Notes under the pieces: model-generated
What the model saw: only the letters and a program-made list of their open reading frames with translations
What the model was told of the DNA's origin: nothing
Databases searched by the model: none
In this document: one piece after another, positions 11,557 to 28,904 of the stretch
Layout: each line of letters begins with the position of its first letter
How positions within the stretch are numbered: position 1 is the first letter of the stretch
From: Candidatus Pantoea floridensis
GTDB lineage: Bacteria; Pseudomonadota; Gammaproteobacteria; Enterobacterales; Enterobacteriaceae
Length of the DNA stretch: 64,000 nt
Direction of reading: 5' to 3'
Assembly (NCBI RefSeq): GCF_900215435.1
Contig: NZ_OCMY01000001.1
Coordinates: 1,612,001-1,676,000, forward strand
Program-made: the position numbers and the translations under genes

Positions 11557-11616
11557 ATGAGCCTCTTCCAGAAAAATGAAGAGTCAGGTTTTGCGATATA
11601 AGCGTAGCGTGCGCAG

Positions 11617-11700
11617 CCAGTTTGCACTCGGACAGCGCGCAGGGACCGGAGCGTACACGAAGTACGTGACGGTCACGAGCACTGCCCAGGTGCAAAATGG
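11617..11700. repeat. 84-bp imperfect palindromic intergenic element
   Basis: A dyad centred near 11659 between the rsd terminator and the thiC riboswitch. The outer arms are CCAGTTTGCAC (11617-11627) and GTGCAAAATGG (11690-11700). The inner arms CGTAC (11652-11656) and GTACG (11662-11666) flank ACGAA. The overall shape (long hairpin with a central GTAC-rich core) recalls ERIC-like intergenic repeats of enterobacteria, but the sequence is not the ERIC consensus. No second copy was noticed in this window, so repetitiveness is an inference. Confidence 0.6.
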
Positions 11701-11734
11701 CAAGCAAAGTAGCTTAAACCACAAAACACACACT

Positions 11735-11820
11735 TGTCGGAGTGCCCTTCGGGGCTGAGACCGTTAATTCGGGATCCGCGGAACCTGATCAGGTTAGTAC
11801 CTGCGAAGGGAACAAGAGTA
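11735..11820 (+). promoter_or_regulatory. TPP riboswitch (THI element) of thiC
   Basis: The conserved thi-box parts occur in order: CGGAGTGCC, GGGGCTGAGA, the stem GGGATCC, then GCGGAACCTGATCAGG, TACCTGCGAAGGGAACAAG. They match the E. coli thiC leader closely. Binding of thiamine pyrophosphate is expected to block thiC translation and promote termination. About 97 bases of expression platform separate it from the thiC ATG. Confidence 0.95.
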
Positions 11821-11821
11821 G

Positions 11822-14484
<2,663 letters not shown>

Positions 14485-14577
14485 GGCGTTGTGAGTAAGA
14501 GTAATAAGCTGGAATGCGTTATGCATTCGCTGGATGTCGCATCTGGTGCCATTTCGCAACCACGTTAAAGTGTGCCT

Positions 14578-14600
14578 GCCCGCTGTCGCTTGCAGCGGGC
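14578..14600. other. hairpin upstream of the thiCE terminator
   Basis: GCCCGCTG (14578-14585) pairs perfectly with CAGCGGGC (14593-14600) around a seven-base loop. It has no T-run and is followed at once by the terminator hairpin, so the thiCE transcript would end in tandem hairpins. Confidence 0.6.
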
Positions 14601-14640
14601 CAGGGCTGGTCCTAACCTCTCCCAGCCCTGCCTTTCTTTT
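14601..14640 (+). terminator. intrinsic terminator of thiCE
   Basis: CAGGGCTGG (14601-14609) pairs with CCAGCCCTG (14622-14630), followed by CCTTTCTTTT. The end of the T-rich tail overlaps the stop codon of the convergent yjiR gene (14639-14641), so the two genes are packed without spare sequence. Confidence 0.85.
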
Positions 14641-16093
14641 AAACAGTCAGGGAGGAGGTATGCACAGTTTCTATATTACAGGCCAACATGGCACGCTCCA
14701 CTGCTGCACCGAGCTGGGCTATCGCCTGCTCTGTATGCTCATTCATTGGCAATCCGTAATTCAGGCGCAGGCAATTGCGATATTTTCCCGAGGCCGAAAA
14801 CAGCGATCCTACCGCAACCTGGATATTCAGCTCCCGCAATTCGGTATTCAACCTGACCGCGTCAAACGCTTCTGGCAGCTCGATCCACATCAGGAAACTG
14901 CCCTGTGGCCGCGACACACAAATACCGCACGGGAAATAGTGGCGTACCCAGCAGTTAAAGGTTTCGTAGTTGCGCTGATAAACCTGACGCATACGACGCA
15001 GATGCGGCAGATAATGGCCAAGGCGAATAAACTCTGCCACCGCATGCTGCGGCTGCGTCGCCGTGGAACCGGTACTGATGTATTTCATATGCAGTACGCG
15101 ATCGCGATAGCGTCCAGGAGCGACCCAGCCGACGCGCAGCCCCGGAGCCAGTGTTTTAGAGAAAGAACTGCACAGCAACACGCGCCCATCACTATCCAGC
15201 GATTTAATCGTAACCGGGCGCGGATATTCCCATGCCAGCTCACCATAGACATCGTCTTCAATAATCGCCGCATCGAAACGCTGCGCCAGCGTCAGCAGCG
15301 CGCGCTTGCGGGGCTCAGGCATAATAAATCCCAGTGGATTATTGCAGTTCGGCACGACAACCACCGCTTTAATCGGCCACTGCTCAAAGGCGAGTTCCAG
15401 TGCTTCCAGGCTAATGCCCGTCACCGAATCCGTGGGGATCTCAATGGCGCGAATGCCAAAGCCGCGCAACGTCTGCATGGTGCCGTGAAAAGTGGGCGAT
15501 TCGACGGCAATGATGTCGCCCGGCTGACATATCGCGCGAATGGAAATCGACAGTGCTTCGTGGCAGCCAGTGGTGATAACAATATCGTCCGCCGTGAGCT
15601 GACAACCACTGTCGATCGTCAGCCGTGCGACCTGTTCGCGCAATGCCGCCACGCCCAGCAAGCTGTCGTAGTTGAGTTGATCAACATCCTGCTTTTGCGC
15701 CATACGGCTCTGTATTTTCCACAGCGGTTTCAACGTTGGCTGGGTCAAATCGGGCATGCCGCTACCGAGCTGCAACACATCGCTGTTAGTGCGGCTACTT
15801 AGCAACTCCAGCACCGATTCCCACTGAGTGATTTCAACCGGTCGCTGTGCTGGTCGGGTGAGTGCAGGTACGGGCGGCGTGGCTTTGCGCGTTGCGACGA
15901 AATATCCGGAACGTGGCTGCGGCACAATCAGCTGCTTCTCTTCAAGCAAATGATAAGCCTGCTGCACGGTACTGATACTTACGCCGTGCTCCAGACTAAG
16001 CGTGCGTACCGATGGTAATCTCTCGCCGCTGCGGAACAGCCCTTGTTCAATCCTATCCGACAGCAAACATGCTAAATGTTGGTAGCGCGTCAT
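14639..16093 (-). CDS. yjiR: MocR-type PLP-dependent transcriptional regulator YjiR (484 aa)
   Basis: A GntR-like winged helix (residues 1-70: RLPSVRTLSLEHGVSISTVQQAY) is fused to a fold-type I aminotransferase-like domain. PLP-binding features are seen: NCNNPLG (249-255), EDDVYGE (279-285) and the Schiff-base lysine Lys313 in SSFSKTLAPG. The sequence is close to E. coli YjiR in both halves. Members of the MocR family use the aminotransferase domain to sense PLP or an amino compound; the ligand of YjiR is not known. ATG 16093 has a GAGG site; an upstream ATG (16105) is less likely. Divergent from yjiS, as in E. coli, but here the pair occupies the thiFSGH position. Confidence 0.88.
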   Translation of the reverse strand: MTRYQHLACLLSDRIEQGLFRSGERLPSVRTLSLEHGVSISTVQQAYHLLEEKQLIVPQPRSGYFVATRKATPPVPALTRPAQRPVEITQWESVLELLSSRTNSDVLQLGSGMPDLTQPTLKPLWKIQSRMAQKQDVDQLNYDSLLGVAALREQVARLTIDSGCQLTADDIVITTGCHEALSISIRAICQPGDIIAVESPTFHGTMQTLRGFGIRAIEIPTDSVTGISLEALELAFEQWPIKAVVVVPNCNNPLGFIMPEPRKRALLTLAQRFDAAIIEDDVYGELAWEYPRPVTIKSLDSDGRVLLCSSFSKTLAPGLRVGWVAPGRYRDRVLHMKYISTGSTATQPQHAVAEFIRLGHYLPHLRRMRQVYQRNYETFNCWVRHYFPCGICVSRPQGSFLMWIELPEAFDAVRLNTELRELNIQVAVGSLFSASGKYRNCLRLNYGLPMNEHTEQAIAQLGAAVERAMLACNIETVHTSSLTV

Positions 16094-16130
16094 CGTATGC
16101 CTCATCCCGCCGTTAATTACAGCAAACCGG

Positions 16131-16211
16131 TACAGATACCCTGTATTATTACCATTCAGATCGTCTCAATTGCAATCTGTATGTTAAAGATAAGTGATTT
16201 TTGCATCTGTA
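16131..16211. promoter_or_regulatory. candidate YjiR operator: three ATCTGTA motifs
   Basis: In the 175-bp gap between yjiR and yjiS, ATCTGTA occurs at 16175-16181 and 16205-16211 (direct repeats exactly 30 bp, about three helical turns, apart) and inverted (TACAGAT) at 16131-16137. MocR regulators commonly bind repeated sites in their own divergent promoter region. Assignment to YjiR is inferred from position and spacing only. Confidence 0.5.
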
Positions 16212-16268
16212 TCATTTTGTGCAGGAATTGGACAATGCATCTCAGGCAACCTACTGAGGGCAAGGACT

Positions 16269-16457
16269 ATGGAATTCGACCAAAATCGCGCAGCTAAACC
16301 TTTTAATGTGACGTTATTGGATATCTTTCGCGGTGCAGTGCGCATGGTGAAAAACTGGAAAGCTCGGCGTGAAACGCATCGCATCCTTTCACAGCTGAGT
16401 GACAACCAGCTTCGCGACATCGGGCTGACACGCGACGAAGTCTGCCGCAAGTTTTAA
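16269..16457 (+). CDS. yjiS: DUF1127 protein YjiS (62 aa)
   Basis: A short basic protein starting MEFDQNRAAKPF and ending in the DUF1127 motif RRETHRILSQLSDNQLRDIGLTRDEV. The N-terminus and tail resemble E. coli YjiS. DUF1127 proteins are small arginine-rich proteins; several are linked to RNA turnover or phosphate and carbon metabolism in alpha-proteobacteria, but YjiS itself has no proven role. ATG 16269 has an AAGG site; the longer frame from 16194 lacks one. Divergent from yjiR, whose regulator it may be a target of. It shares a bidirectional terminator with rpoC. Confidence 0.85.
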   Translation: MEFDQNRAAKPFNVTLLDIFRGAVRMVKNWKARRETHRILSQLSDNQLRDIGLTRDEVCRKF

Positions 16458-16470
16458 CTGCATTGAGACG

Positions 16471-16500
16471 AAAAAAAACCCTGCCGAGGCAGGGTTTTTT
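16471..16500. terminator. bidirectional terminator between yjiS and rpoC
   Basis: ACCCTGCC pairs with GGCAGGGT. The stem is flanked by eight As on the left and six Ts on the right, so it can stop transcripts from both directions: the rplKAJL-rpoBC operon on minus and yjiS on plus. Confidence 0.92.
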
Positions 16501-16523
16501 ATTGGTCAGCTTAAGCAGACGAC

Positions 16524-20747
<4,224 letters not shown>

Positions 20748-20825
20748 GGATTAGCTCCCGTCGGAGTGGAACTCTCAGGGACGCGCACCCGAAGTGCACG
20801 TCCCGTAACCAGTACTTGCGAGTAC

Positions 20826-23800
20826 TTACTCGTCTTCCAGCTCGATGTTGATACCCAGCGAGCGAATCTCTTTCAACAGTACGTTGAAGGATTCCGGCAT
20901 GCCCGGTTCCATCTGATGGTTACCGTCGACGATGTTTTTATACATCTTCGTACGGCCGTTAACGTCATCAGATTTAACGGTAAGCATTTCCTGCAGGGTA
21001 TACGCGGCACCATATGCTTCCAGTGCCCACACTTCCATCTCACCGAAGCGCTGTCCACCGAACTGCGCTTTACCACCCAGCGGCTGCTGAGTAACCAAGC
21101 TGTAAGAACCGGTAGAACGTGCGTGCATCTTATCGTCGACCAGGTGGTTCAGTTTCAGCATGTACATGTAACCTACGGTTACCTGACGCTCAAACTGCTC
21201 ACCGGTACGGCCGTCGAACAGGGTGATCTGACCGGAAGAAGGCAAACCGCCGAGCTGCAGCAGCTCTTTGATTTCGCTCTCTTTCGCACCATCAAACACC
21301 GGAGTCGCGATTGGCATACCCTTCTTCAGGTTTTCTGCCAAACGCAGCACTTCGTCGTCGGTGAAGGTGTTCAGGTCAACTTTCTGACGCACATCGGTGC
21401 CCAGATCGTAAGCACGCTGGATGAACTCACGCAGTTTGGAGACTTCTTCCTGCTTCTTCAGCATCGCATTGATCTTTTCACCAATGCCTTTCGCCGCCAT
21501 ACCAAGGTGAGTTTCCAGAATCTGACCGATGTTCATACGCGATGGTACGCCCAGCGGGTTCAGTACGATGTCGACCGGCGTACCGTTCTCATCGTAAGGC
21601 ATGTCTTCGATAGGGTTGATCTTCGAGATAACACCCTTGTTACCGTGACGACCTGCCATCTTGTCACCAGGCTGGATCTGACGCTTAACAGCCAGATACA
21701 CCTTAACGATTTTCAGCACGCCTGGTGCCAAATCATCGCCTTGAGTGATCTTGCGACGCTTAGCTTCAAGTTTCTTCTCAAACTCGTGCTTCAGCTCGTC
21801 GTACTGCTCAGCCAACTGCTCCAGAGAATTCTGCTTCTCTTCATCAGTCAGGCCCAGCTCCAACCAGCGCTCACGTGGCAGTTTGTCCAGCTTATCAGCT
21901 TCAACACCACCCGAAATCAGTACCGCCTGGATACGACCGAACAGGCCCGCTTCAAGGATCTGCAATTCTTCAGACAGGTCTTTCTTCGCCTGCTTCAGCT
22001 GCATCTCTTCGATTTCCAGCGCGCGCTTGTCTTTTTCCACGCCATCACGGGTGAAGACCTGCACATCGATAACCGTACCGGATACGCCGTTCGGCACGCG
22101 CAGTGACGAATCTTTCACGTCAGAGGCTTTTTCACCGAAGATCGCACGCAGCAGTTTTTCTTCTGGCGTCAGCTGGGTTTCACCTTTCGGCGTAACCTTA
22201 CCAACCAGAATGTCGCCACCGGTCACTTCCGCACCGATATACACGATGCCGGATTCATCCAGTTTAGAAAGCGCAGCCTCACCCACATTCGGGATATCAG
22301 CGGTGATCTCTTCTGGCCCCAGCTTGGTGTCACGAGACACACATGCCAGTTCCTGGATGTGAATAGTGGTGAAACGATCTTCCTGAACCACACGCTCGGA
22401 TACGAGGATGGAGTCTTCGAAGTTGTAACCGTTCCATGGCATGAACGCCACGCGCATGTTCTGACCCAACGCCAGCTCACCGAGATCGGTAGACGGGCCA
22501 TCAGCAAGTACATCGCCACGCTCAATCGGCTCACCCAGATTCACACACGGCATCTGGTTGATGCAGGTGTTCTGGTTAGAACGGGTGTACTTGGTCAGGT
22601 TGTAGATGTCGATACCCGCTTCGCCCGGATACATCTCTTCTTCGTTAACTTTGATAACGATACGAGAAGCATCAACATACTGAACGGTACCGCCACGTTT
22701 CGCTACGGCAGTTACACCGGAATCAACCGCTACTGCACGTTCCATACCGGTACCAACCAGCGGCTTATCAGCACGCAGAGTTGGAACCGCCTGACGTTGC
22801 ATGTTCGCACCCATCAAGGCGCGGTTAGCATCATCGTGCTCCAGGAACGGGATCAGTGACGCACCGACAGAAACCACCTGCTGGGTGGAAACGTCCATGT
22901 AGTCAACCTGATCGCGGCTGAACAGGCTTGATTCACCCTTACTACGGCAGGTGACGAGATCGTCAACAAAGCTGCCATCGTCTGCAAGGTTGGTGTTCGC
23001 CTGAGCGATAACGTAGTTACCCTCTTCAATTGCAGAGAGGTAATGAATTTCGTCACTCACTTTGCCATCTACAACGCGACGATATGGGGTTTCAAGGAAA
23101 CCATATTCGTTAGTCTGCGCATAAACAGAGAGTGAGTTGATCAGACCGATGTTCGGGCCTTCCGGGGTTTCGATAGGACATACACGACCGTAGTGGGTTG
23201 GGTGTACGTCACGTACTTCGAAGCCGGCACGTTCACGAGTCAGACCACCTGGGCCCAGAGCAGAGATACGACGTTTGTGCGTAATCTCAGACAACGGGTT
23301 GTTCTGATCCATAAACTGGGAAAGCTGGCTTGAACCGAAGAACTCTTTCACCGCTGCCGAAATCGGCTTAGCGTTGATCATGTCCTGTGGCATCAGCGTA
23401 TCGAGGTCGCCAAGAGACAGACGCTCTTTAACTGCACGCTCAACACGAACCAGACCTACGCGGAACTGGTTTTCTGCCATCTCGCCAACAGAACGAATAC
23501 GACGGTTACCGAGGTGATCGATATCATCCACTTCACCGATACCGTTACGGATACCGATAAGTTTCTTCATCACTTCGATGATGTCGTCTTTGCTCAGGAT
23601 ACCTGAACCTTCGATCTCATCACGCAGCAGAGAACGGTTGAACTTCATGCGGCCAACCGCAGAAAGATCGTAACGATCTTCAGAGAAGAACAGGTTCTCA
23701 AACAGGTTTTCAGCGGCTTCACGCGTTGGTGGCTCACCAGGACGCATCATGCGGTAGATCTCAACCAGTGCGCTTAAGCGATCGCTGGTTGGGTCAACAC

Positions 23801-24854
23801 GCAGGGTCTCGGAGATATATGCACCGTGATCCAGGTCGTTGGTAAACAGCGTTTCGATGCGCTTGTGGCCTGATTGGCTCAGCTTCGCCAGCAGATCCAG
23901 TGATAATTCCATGTTCGCAGGAACAATCAGCTCGCCGGTGTTCAGGTCGACGTAGTCTTTAGCGACTACTTTGCCAGCAATGTATTCAACCGGCACTTCG
24001 ATATGCTGAATGCTGTCTTTTTCCAGCTGACGGATGTGGCGCGCAGTAATGCGACGACCTTTCTCAACGTAGACCGTGCCGTTGGCTTCGATATCGAAGG
24101 AGGCGGTTTCACCACGCAGGCGCTCAGGCACCAGTTCCATCTGCAGTTTGTTATCGCGGATTTCATAAACGACTTTATCAAAGAACAGATCGAGGATTTG
24201 TTCTGAGGTGAAGTTTAACGCGCGCAGAATGATACTGGCCGGCAGCTTACGACGACGGTCAATACGGACAAAGAGGTTATCTTTCGGGTCAAACTCGAAG
24301 TCGAGCCATGAACCGCGGTAAGGGATGATACGTGCGTTATACAGCACTTTACCGGAAGAGTGCGTTTTACCCTTATCGCTGTCAAAGAACACGCCAGGAC
24401 TACGATGCAGCTGAGAAACGATAACACGCTCAGTACCATTGATTACAAAGGTACCGTTGTCGGTCATGAGTGGAATTTCACCCATGTAGACTTCTTGTTC
24501 TTTGATGTCTTTTACGGTGCCTTCCGGCGCTTCGCGCTCGTAGATCACCAGACGCAGTTTCACGCGCAGCGGTGCCGAATAGGTCACGCCACGGATCTGA
24601 CATTCAGTTACGTCAAAGACCGGCTCACCCAAACGGTAGCTGACATACTGCAACTCAGAGTTGCCGCTGTAGCTAGAGATCGGGAATACGGAGCGGAAGG
24701 CTGCTTCCAGACCGTACTGGCCTTCTGGATCTTGCTCGATAAACTTCTGGAACGAGTCAAGCTGGATAGAAAGGAGATAAGGTATGTCCAAAACTTGTGG
24801 ACGTTTACCAAAATCCTTACGAATACGTTTTTTCTCGGTATAGGAGTAAACCAT
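20826..24854 (-). CDS. rpoB: RNA polymerase beta subunit RpoB (1342 aa)
   Basis: Catalytic-core subunit, the same length as in E. coli (1342). The rifampicin-binding cluster I reads [30 protein letters not shown], wild type at the positions usually mutated in resistance (Asp516, His526 and Ser531 equivalents). Other family blocks are visible: [17 protein letters not shown] and the C-terminal [24 protein letters not shown]. It lies 332 bp downstream of rplL behind the partial attenuator, and is co-transcribed with rpoC. Confidence 0.99.
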   Translation of the reverse strand: MVYSYTEKKRIRKDFGKRPQVLDIPYLLSIQLDSFQKFIEQDPEGQYGLEAAFRSVFPISSYSGNSELQYVSYRLGEPVFDVTECQIRGVTYSAPLRVKLRLVIYEREAPEGTVKDIKEQEVYMGEIPLMTDNGTFVINGTERVIVSQLHRSPGVFFDSDKGKTHSSGKVLYNARIIPYRGSWLDFEFDPKDNLFVRIDRRRKLPASIILRALNFTSEQILDLFFDKVVYEIRDNKLQMELVPERLRGETASFDIEANGTVYVEKGRRITARHIRQLEKDSIQHIEVPVEYIAGKVVAKDYVDLNTGELIVPANMELSLDLLAKLSQSGHKRIETLFTNDLDHGAYISETLRVDPTSDRLSALVEIYRMMRPGEPPTREAAENLFENLFFSEDRYDLSAVGRMKFNRSLLRDEIEGSGILSKDDIIEVMKKLIGIRNGIGEVDDIDHLGNRRIRSVGEMAENQFRVGLVRVERAVKERLSLGDLDTLMPQDMINAKPISAAVKEFFGSSQLSQFMDQNNPLSEITHKRRISALGPGGLTRERAGFEVRDVHPTHYGRVCPIETPEGPNIGLINSLSVYAQTNEYGFLETPYRRVVDGKVSDEIHYLSAIEEGNYVIAQANTNLADDGSFVDDLVTCRSKGESSLFSRDQVDYMDVSTQQVVSVGASLIPFLEHDDANRALMGANMQRQAVPTLRADKPLVGTGMERAVAVDSGVTAVAKRGGTVQYVDASRIVIKVNEEEMYPGEAGIDIYNLTKYTRSNQNTCINQMPCVNLGEPIERGDVLADGPSTDLGELALGQNMRVAFMPWNGYNFEDSILVSERVVQEDRFTTIHIQELACVSRDTKLGPEEITADIPNVGEAALSKLDESGIVYIGAEVTGGDILVGKVTPKGETQLTPEEKLLRAIFGEKASDVKDSSLRVPNGVSGTVIDVQVFTRDGVEKDKRALEIEEMQLKQAKKDLSEELQILEAGLFGRIQAVLISGGVEADKLDKLPRERWLELGLTDEEKQNSLEQLAEQYDELKHEFEKKLEAKRRKITQGDDLAPGVLKIVKVYLAVKRQIQPGDKMAGRHGNKGVISKINPIEDMPYDENGTPVDIVLNPLGVPSRMNIGQILETHLGMAAKGIGEKINAMLKKQEEVSKLREFIQRAYDLGTDVRQKVDLNTFTDDEVLRLAENLKKGMPIATPVFDGAKESEIKELLQLGGLPSSGQITLFDGRTGEQFERQVTVGYMYMLKLNHLVDDKMHARSTGSYSLVTQQPLGGKAQFGGQRFGEMEVWALEAYGAAYTLQEMLTVKSDDVNGRTKMYKNIVDGNHQMEPGMPESFNVLLKEIRSLGINIELEDE

Positions 24855-25113
24855 GGGGTTCCTCAGCTAGCTGACATGTCGAACCACGCTGTCCGTCCTG
24901 AAAAGGACAGTTCATGCAACACTATTTTTTGTTTTTCATGCGATGCGTAGCACCCCATGCAATACATCTTTCTATCACTCTTAAATCATTTCATCGCCGT
25001 TGTTCAGGCAGGGAACCTTTGCAGGAAAGCGATATATTAAGGCGTCGATAGAAAAAGATATTGAAGAGGAATGACGGACAAACAGTGCGAAACGCCATCA
25101 TTCCCCTGTAGCG

Positions 25114-25148
25114 CAAAAAGGCTGGTGACCTGAAAAGTCACCAGCCAT
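25114..25148 (-). terminator. rplL-rpoB attenuator (partial terminator)
   Basis: On minus, GGCTGGTGAC pairs perfectly with GTCACCAGCC (25120-25129 with 25137-25146), followed by TTTTT. The position just after rplL is that of the E. coli attenuator that lets only a fraction of transcripts continue into rpoBC, which matches the excess of L7/L12 over polymerase. The remaining 24855-25113 is the rpoB leader, where an RNase III processing site is expected but not identified. Confidence 0.88.
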
Positions 25149-25186
25149 CAGCCTAATGTTACTCAGGCTGCAACCCAAGGGTTGTC

Positions 25187-25549
25187 TTACTTAACTTCAA
25201 CTTCAGCGCCAGCTTCTTTCAGAGCAGCTTCAAGAGCGGCTGCGTCATCTTTGCTGATGCCTTCTTTGATAGTACCAGTAGCTTCAACCAGGTCTTTAGC
25301 TTCTTTCAAGCCCAGGCCAGTTGCAGTACGTACTGCTTTGATTACTGCGACTTTGTTAGCGCCAACAGACTTCAGAACTACGTCGAACTCAGTTTTTTCT
25401 TCAACAGCTTCAGCTGGGCCAGCAGCAACAGCTACAGCGGCAGCAGCAGAAACGCCGAATTTTTCTTCCATAGCAGAAACCAGCTCAACTACTTCCATTA
25501 CGGACATAGCGGCAACCGCTTCCAGAATTTGGTCTTTAGTGATAGACAT
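25187..25549 (-). CDS. rplL: 50S ribosomal protein L7/L12 (120 aa)
   Basis: Stalk protein that recruits translation GTPases, present in several copies per ribosome. The N-terminal dimerisation helices ([33 protein letters not shown]) are followed by an Ala-rich hinge (about 35-50) and the C-terminal factor-binding domain [38 protein letters not shown]. The protein is acidic and the right length. It follows rplJ with a 66-bp gap; the two are translationally coupled in E. coli. Confidence 0.98.
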   Translation of the reverse strand: MSITKDQILEAVAAMSVMEVVELVSAMEEKFGVSAAAAVAVAAGPAEAVEEKTEFDVVLKSVGANKVAVIKAVRTATGLGLKEAKDLVEATGTIKEGISKDDAAALEAALKEAGAEVEVK

Positions 25550-25615
25550 ATCGATTGTTCCTAAAAATCAGAAAAAGTTTATACGTTAGCAAGCACGAAG
25601 GAAAAGAAATTAGCC

Positions 25616-26113
25616 TTAAGCCGCTTCTTTTGCATCGCGCACAGCAGCCAGAGTACGGACCAGTTTGCCAGCAGCGGCTTCTTTCATGGTCGACATCAGA
25701 CGTGCCAGTGCTTCTTCGTAAGTCGGCAGAGTTGCCAGACGGTCAATATTGGCCGCCGTGATCAGCTCACCTTCAAAGGCTGCAGCTTTGACCTCGAATT
25801 TTGCATTCGCTTTAGCGAAATCTTTGAACAGACGAGCAGCAGCGCCCGGGTGTTCCATAGAATATGCAATCAGGGTCGGACCAACAAACGTGTCTTTCAG
25901 GCACTCAAAAGGAGTACCTTCAACGACGCGGCGCAGCAGGGTGTTACGAACAACACGCATGTAAACGCCAGCTTCACGACCTGCTTTACGCAGTTCGGTC
26001 ATTTTATCAACGGTTACACCGCGGGAATCCGCAACCACCGCTGAAAGCGCACCTTTGGCTACTTCGCTAACTTCAGCAACAATCGCTTGTTTGCCTTGAA
26101 GATTTAATGCCAT
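25616..26113 (-). CDS. rplJ: 50S ribosomal protein L10 (165 aa)
   Basis: Anchors the L7/L12 dimers to the 23S GTPase centre and, complexed with L7/L12, represses its own operon. ATG 26113 ([15 protein letters not shown]) has a GGAGC site. The open frame reaches 45 bases further, but that extension falls in the leader RNA and lacks family similarity. The N-terminal RNA-binding domain and the C-terminal helix that holds L7/L12 ([30 protein letters not shown]) are present. Length is 165, as in E. coli. Confidence 0.98.
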   Translation of the reverse strand: MALNLQGKQAIVAEVSEVAKGALSAVVADSRGVTVDKMTELRKAGREAGVYMRVVRNTLLRRVVEGTPFECLKDTFVGPTLIAYSMEHPGAAARLFKDFAKANAKFEVKAAAFEGELITAANIDRLATLPTYEEALARLMSTMKEAAAGKLVRTLAAVRDAKEAA

Positions 26114-26230
26114 TAGCTTTGCTCCTGGATTGACCGGGAAAGATTTCCCGGAACTCACTTCACTTAATTACCCGAAGGCACTAAGCGCTATTACACGGTG
26201 AGCAGAATCCAGTGAAGAAAAAATTCTTTT

Positions 26231-26326
26231 TGGTTCTGTCACCGTCTACGCAGGGTATTAAGCAAAATATTCGAGAATATTTCGCTCCTGCGGTCTTGGA
26301 CGGAGGCCAGGATAAGGCCTGGCTCC
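26231..26326 (-). promoter_or_regulatory. L10 leader: autoregulatory RNA of rplJL
   Basis: The minus strand carries the conserved leader blocks GGAGCCAGGC, GCCTCCGTCCAAGACCGCAGG and TGCGTAGACGGTGACAGAACC, in the order seen in the enterobacterial L10 leader. Binding of L10-(L7/L12)4 here represses rplJ translation in E. coli. The leader begins about 213 bases before the rplJ start. The upstream L10 promoter should lie between here and rplA but I could not fix its hexamers. Confidence 0.85.
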
Positions 26327-26413
26327 AACCTAAGCAGCTGAATGACTAAGTTTTAAGGCATAGCTATTCAATCGCTTTGAATCTGGGTTCTGAGTTGCGC
26401 GAACAACCAGAAC

Positions 26414-26450
26414 AACGGGCGTAAGATTCTAGATGAATTTTTCGCCCGTT
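26414..26450. other. inverted repeat after rplA
   Basis: AACGGGCG (26414-26421) and CGCCCGTT (26443-26450) can pair around a 21-base AT-rich loop, just downstream of the rplA stop. There is no T-run after the stem on minus, so it is more likely an mRNA 3'-end or processing structure than a full terminator. Confidence 0.5.
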
Positions 26451-26461
26451 ACAAGCAGCAA

Positions 26462-27607
<1,146 letters not shown>

Positions 27608-27684
27608 TCAATTGGGTTATAGCGCCTGGAAAACAGGCTCCCCGTGATAACGATTTATACGCCATTGCTGGCACATAAAAACAA

Positions 27685-27717
27685 AAGGCGCGAAATTATA
27701 GGTAAATTTCGCGCCTT
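27685..27717. terminator. 13-bp perfect hairpin between nusG and rplK
   Basis: AAGGCGCGAAATT (27685-27697) pairs perfectly with AATTTCGCGCCTT (27705-27717) around a 7-base loop. On the minus strand it is followed by TTGTTTTT, so it can act as a terminator of secE-nusG. The -10 box of the rplK promoter lies within its left arm and loop. Confidence 0.75.
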
Positions 27718-27723
27718 CCGCAA
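27695..27723 (-). promoter_or_regulatory. L11 operon promoter
   Basis: The minus strand shows TTGCGG (27718-27723), a 17-bp spacer, then a perfect TATAAT (27695-27700). This fits a strong sigma-70 promoter at the position of E. coli P-L11. It overlaps the hairpin at 27685-27717, so promoter and terminator use the same bases. Confidence 0.85.
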
Positions 27724-27746
27724 GAGCTAAAAAGTGAACAAAAGGG

Positions 27747-28292
27747 TTAACCTTTCTCCACCTGAGCAAAATCGAGTTCTACTGGCGTTGCACGGCCAAA
27801 GATGGAAACAGACACTTTCAAGCGACTCTTCTCGTAGTCCACTTCTTCGACCACACCGTTGAAGTCGGCAAATGGACCATCGCTGACACGTACCATTTCG
27901 CCTGGCTCGAACAGTGTTTTTGGACGCGGCTTATCACCAACCTGCTGCAGGCGGTTCATGATCGCATCTACTTCTTTATCACTGATTGGCGCTGGACGGT
28001 CAGAAGTACCACCAATAAAGCCCATTACACGCGGCACACTGCGTACTAAGTGCCAGCTGGCATCATTCATCACCATCTGAACCAGTACATAGCCAGGGAA
28101 GAATTTGCGTTCGCTTTTACGACGCTGGCCACCACGGATTTCAACGACTTCTTCAGTCGGCACCATGACTTCGCCAAAAAGCTCTTCCATGTTGTGCAGT
28201 TTGATATGCTCGTGCAGCGACTTCGCTACGCGAGCTTCAAAACCGGAGAACGCCTGAACGACGTACCAGCGTTTTTTTGGAGCTTCAGACAT
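27747..28292 (-). CDS. nusG: transcription termination/antitermination protein NusG (181 aa)
   Basis: Essential elongation factor that suppresses pausing, links polymerase to the ribosome (S10) and to Rho. The N-terminal NGN domain starts [20 protein letters not shown]. The C-terminal KOW domain shows [48 protein letters not shown]. The length of 181 equals E. coli. One base separates it from the secE stop. Its paralogue rfaH is also in this window. Confidence 0.98.
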   Translation of the reverse strand: MSEAPKKRWYVVQAFSGFEARVAKSLHEHIKLHNMEELFGEVMVPTEEVVEIRGGQRRKSERKFFPGYVLVQMVMNDASWHLVRSVPRVMGFIGGTSDRPAPISDKEVDAIMNRLQQVGDKPRPKTLFEPGEMVRVSDGPFADFNGVVEEVDYEKSRLKVSVSIFGRATPVELDFAQVEKG

Positions 28293-28293
28293 C

Positions 28294-28677
28294 TCAGAAC
28301 CTCAGGCCAGTGATAAACGATACCAGACGGACCAGAATACCATCCAGCCCCCACAAAATCAGTGACATCACGGCAGTTACCGCGGCAACGATTAACGTGG
28401 TGTGCAATGTTTCCTGGCGAGTCGGCCAAATGACCTTACGCATTTCGGTTTTTGCTTCACGAGCAAATGCCACTGTCGCCTTGCCTTTGATTGTCAACAA
28501 TGCAATGCCGCCAGCGGCAGCGATCAGCACAACCACAGCCAGCGCGCGCAGCGGCAGTGTTACATCGCGATAAATATAGTTGCCGACGATTGCTACCAGG
28601 AGCAATGCGATCACAACTACCCATTTTATCGCTTCAAGGCCGCGCCCGCTTCCTTGAGCTTCGGTATTCGCACTCAT
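28294..28677 (-). CDS. secE: preprotein translocase subunit SecE (127 aa)
   Basis: Clamps SecY in the inner-membrane translocon. Three hydrophobic segments are visible: [41 protein letters not shown] and the C-terminal essential one, [22 protein letters not shown], preceded by the conserved amphipathic stretch [25 protein letters not shown] 28677 ([19 protein letters not shown]) matches the family start; five extra in-frame codons upstream were not used. 127 residues is the usual enterobacterial form. Confidence 0.98.
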   Translation of the reverse strand: MSANTEAQGSGRGLEAIKWVVVIALLLVAIVGNYIYRDVTLPLRALAVVVLIAAAGGIALLTIKGKATVAFAREAKTEMRKVIWPTRQETLHTTLIVAAVTAVMSLILWGLDGILVRLVSFITGLRF

Positions 28678-28848
28678 AAACCAACCTGCCACAATAATTC
28701 AGAAACTATTCTGCCCCGCAGAGCGAGGCATCCAAACCGAATGAGCTTTTGAGCGTTACTCGGTATCCAACGCCGTGAAACAGAGCCTGTCTCAGCAATG
28801 ATTATGATTGAAAATCACTGATGAGCCAGGTTCTATATTACAGCGTGC

Positions 28849-28874
28849 AAAAAGGGCATCAAATGATGCCCTTT
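28849..28874 (-). terminator. tufB terminator
   Basis: AAAGGGCATC (28851-28860) pairs with GATGCCCTTT (28865-28874) around a four-base loop, followed on minus by more Ts. It lies 31 bp after the tufB stop and ends the tRNA-tufB unit before secE. The 170 bases from here to secE should hold the secE promoter, which I could not define. Confidence 0.88.
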
Positions 28875-28904
28875 CCTTGTGCATTGCGTCAAATGTTATC
28901 GTAA

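Noticed and set aside
14485..14577. Possible remnant of thiF after thiE
   Set aside because: I could not align any translated frame in this short stretch with ThiF, so a pseudogene call is not supported.
14534..15802. 422-aa open frame on the plus strand opposite yjiR
   Set aside because: It is the antisense shadow of a well-supported gene, has no ribosome-binding site and its protein (rich in Arg, Gln and His) resembles no family.
20766..22106. 446-aa open frame on the plus strand opposite rpoB
   Set aside because: Antisense shadow with the Gln/Leu/Arg/Thr bias expected from a reverse-complemented, highly biased gene.
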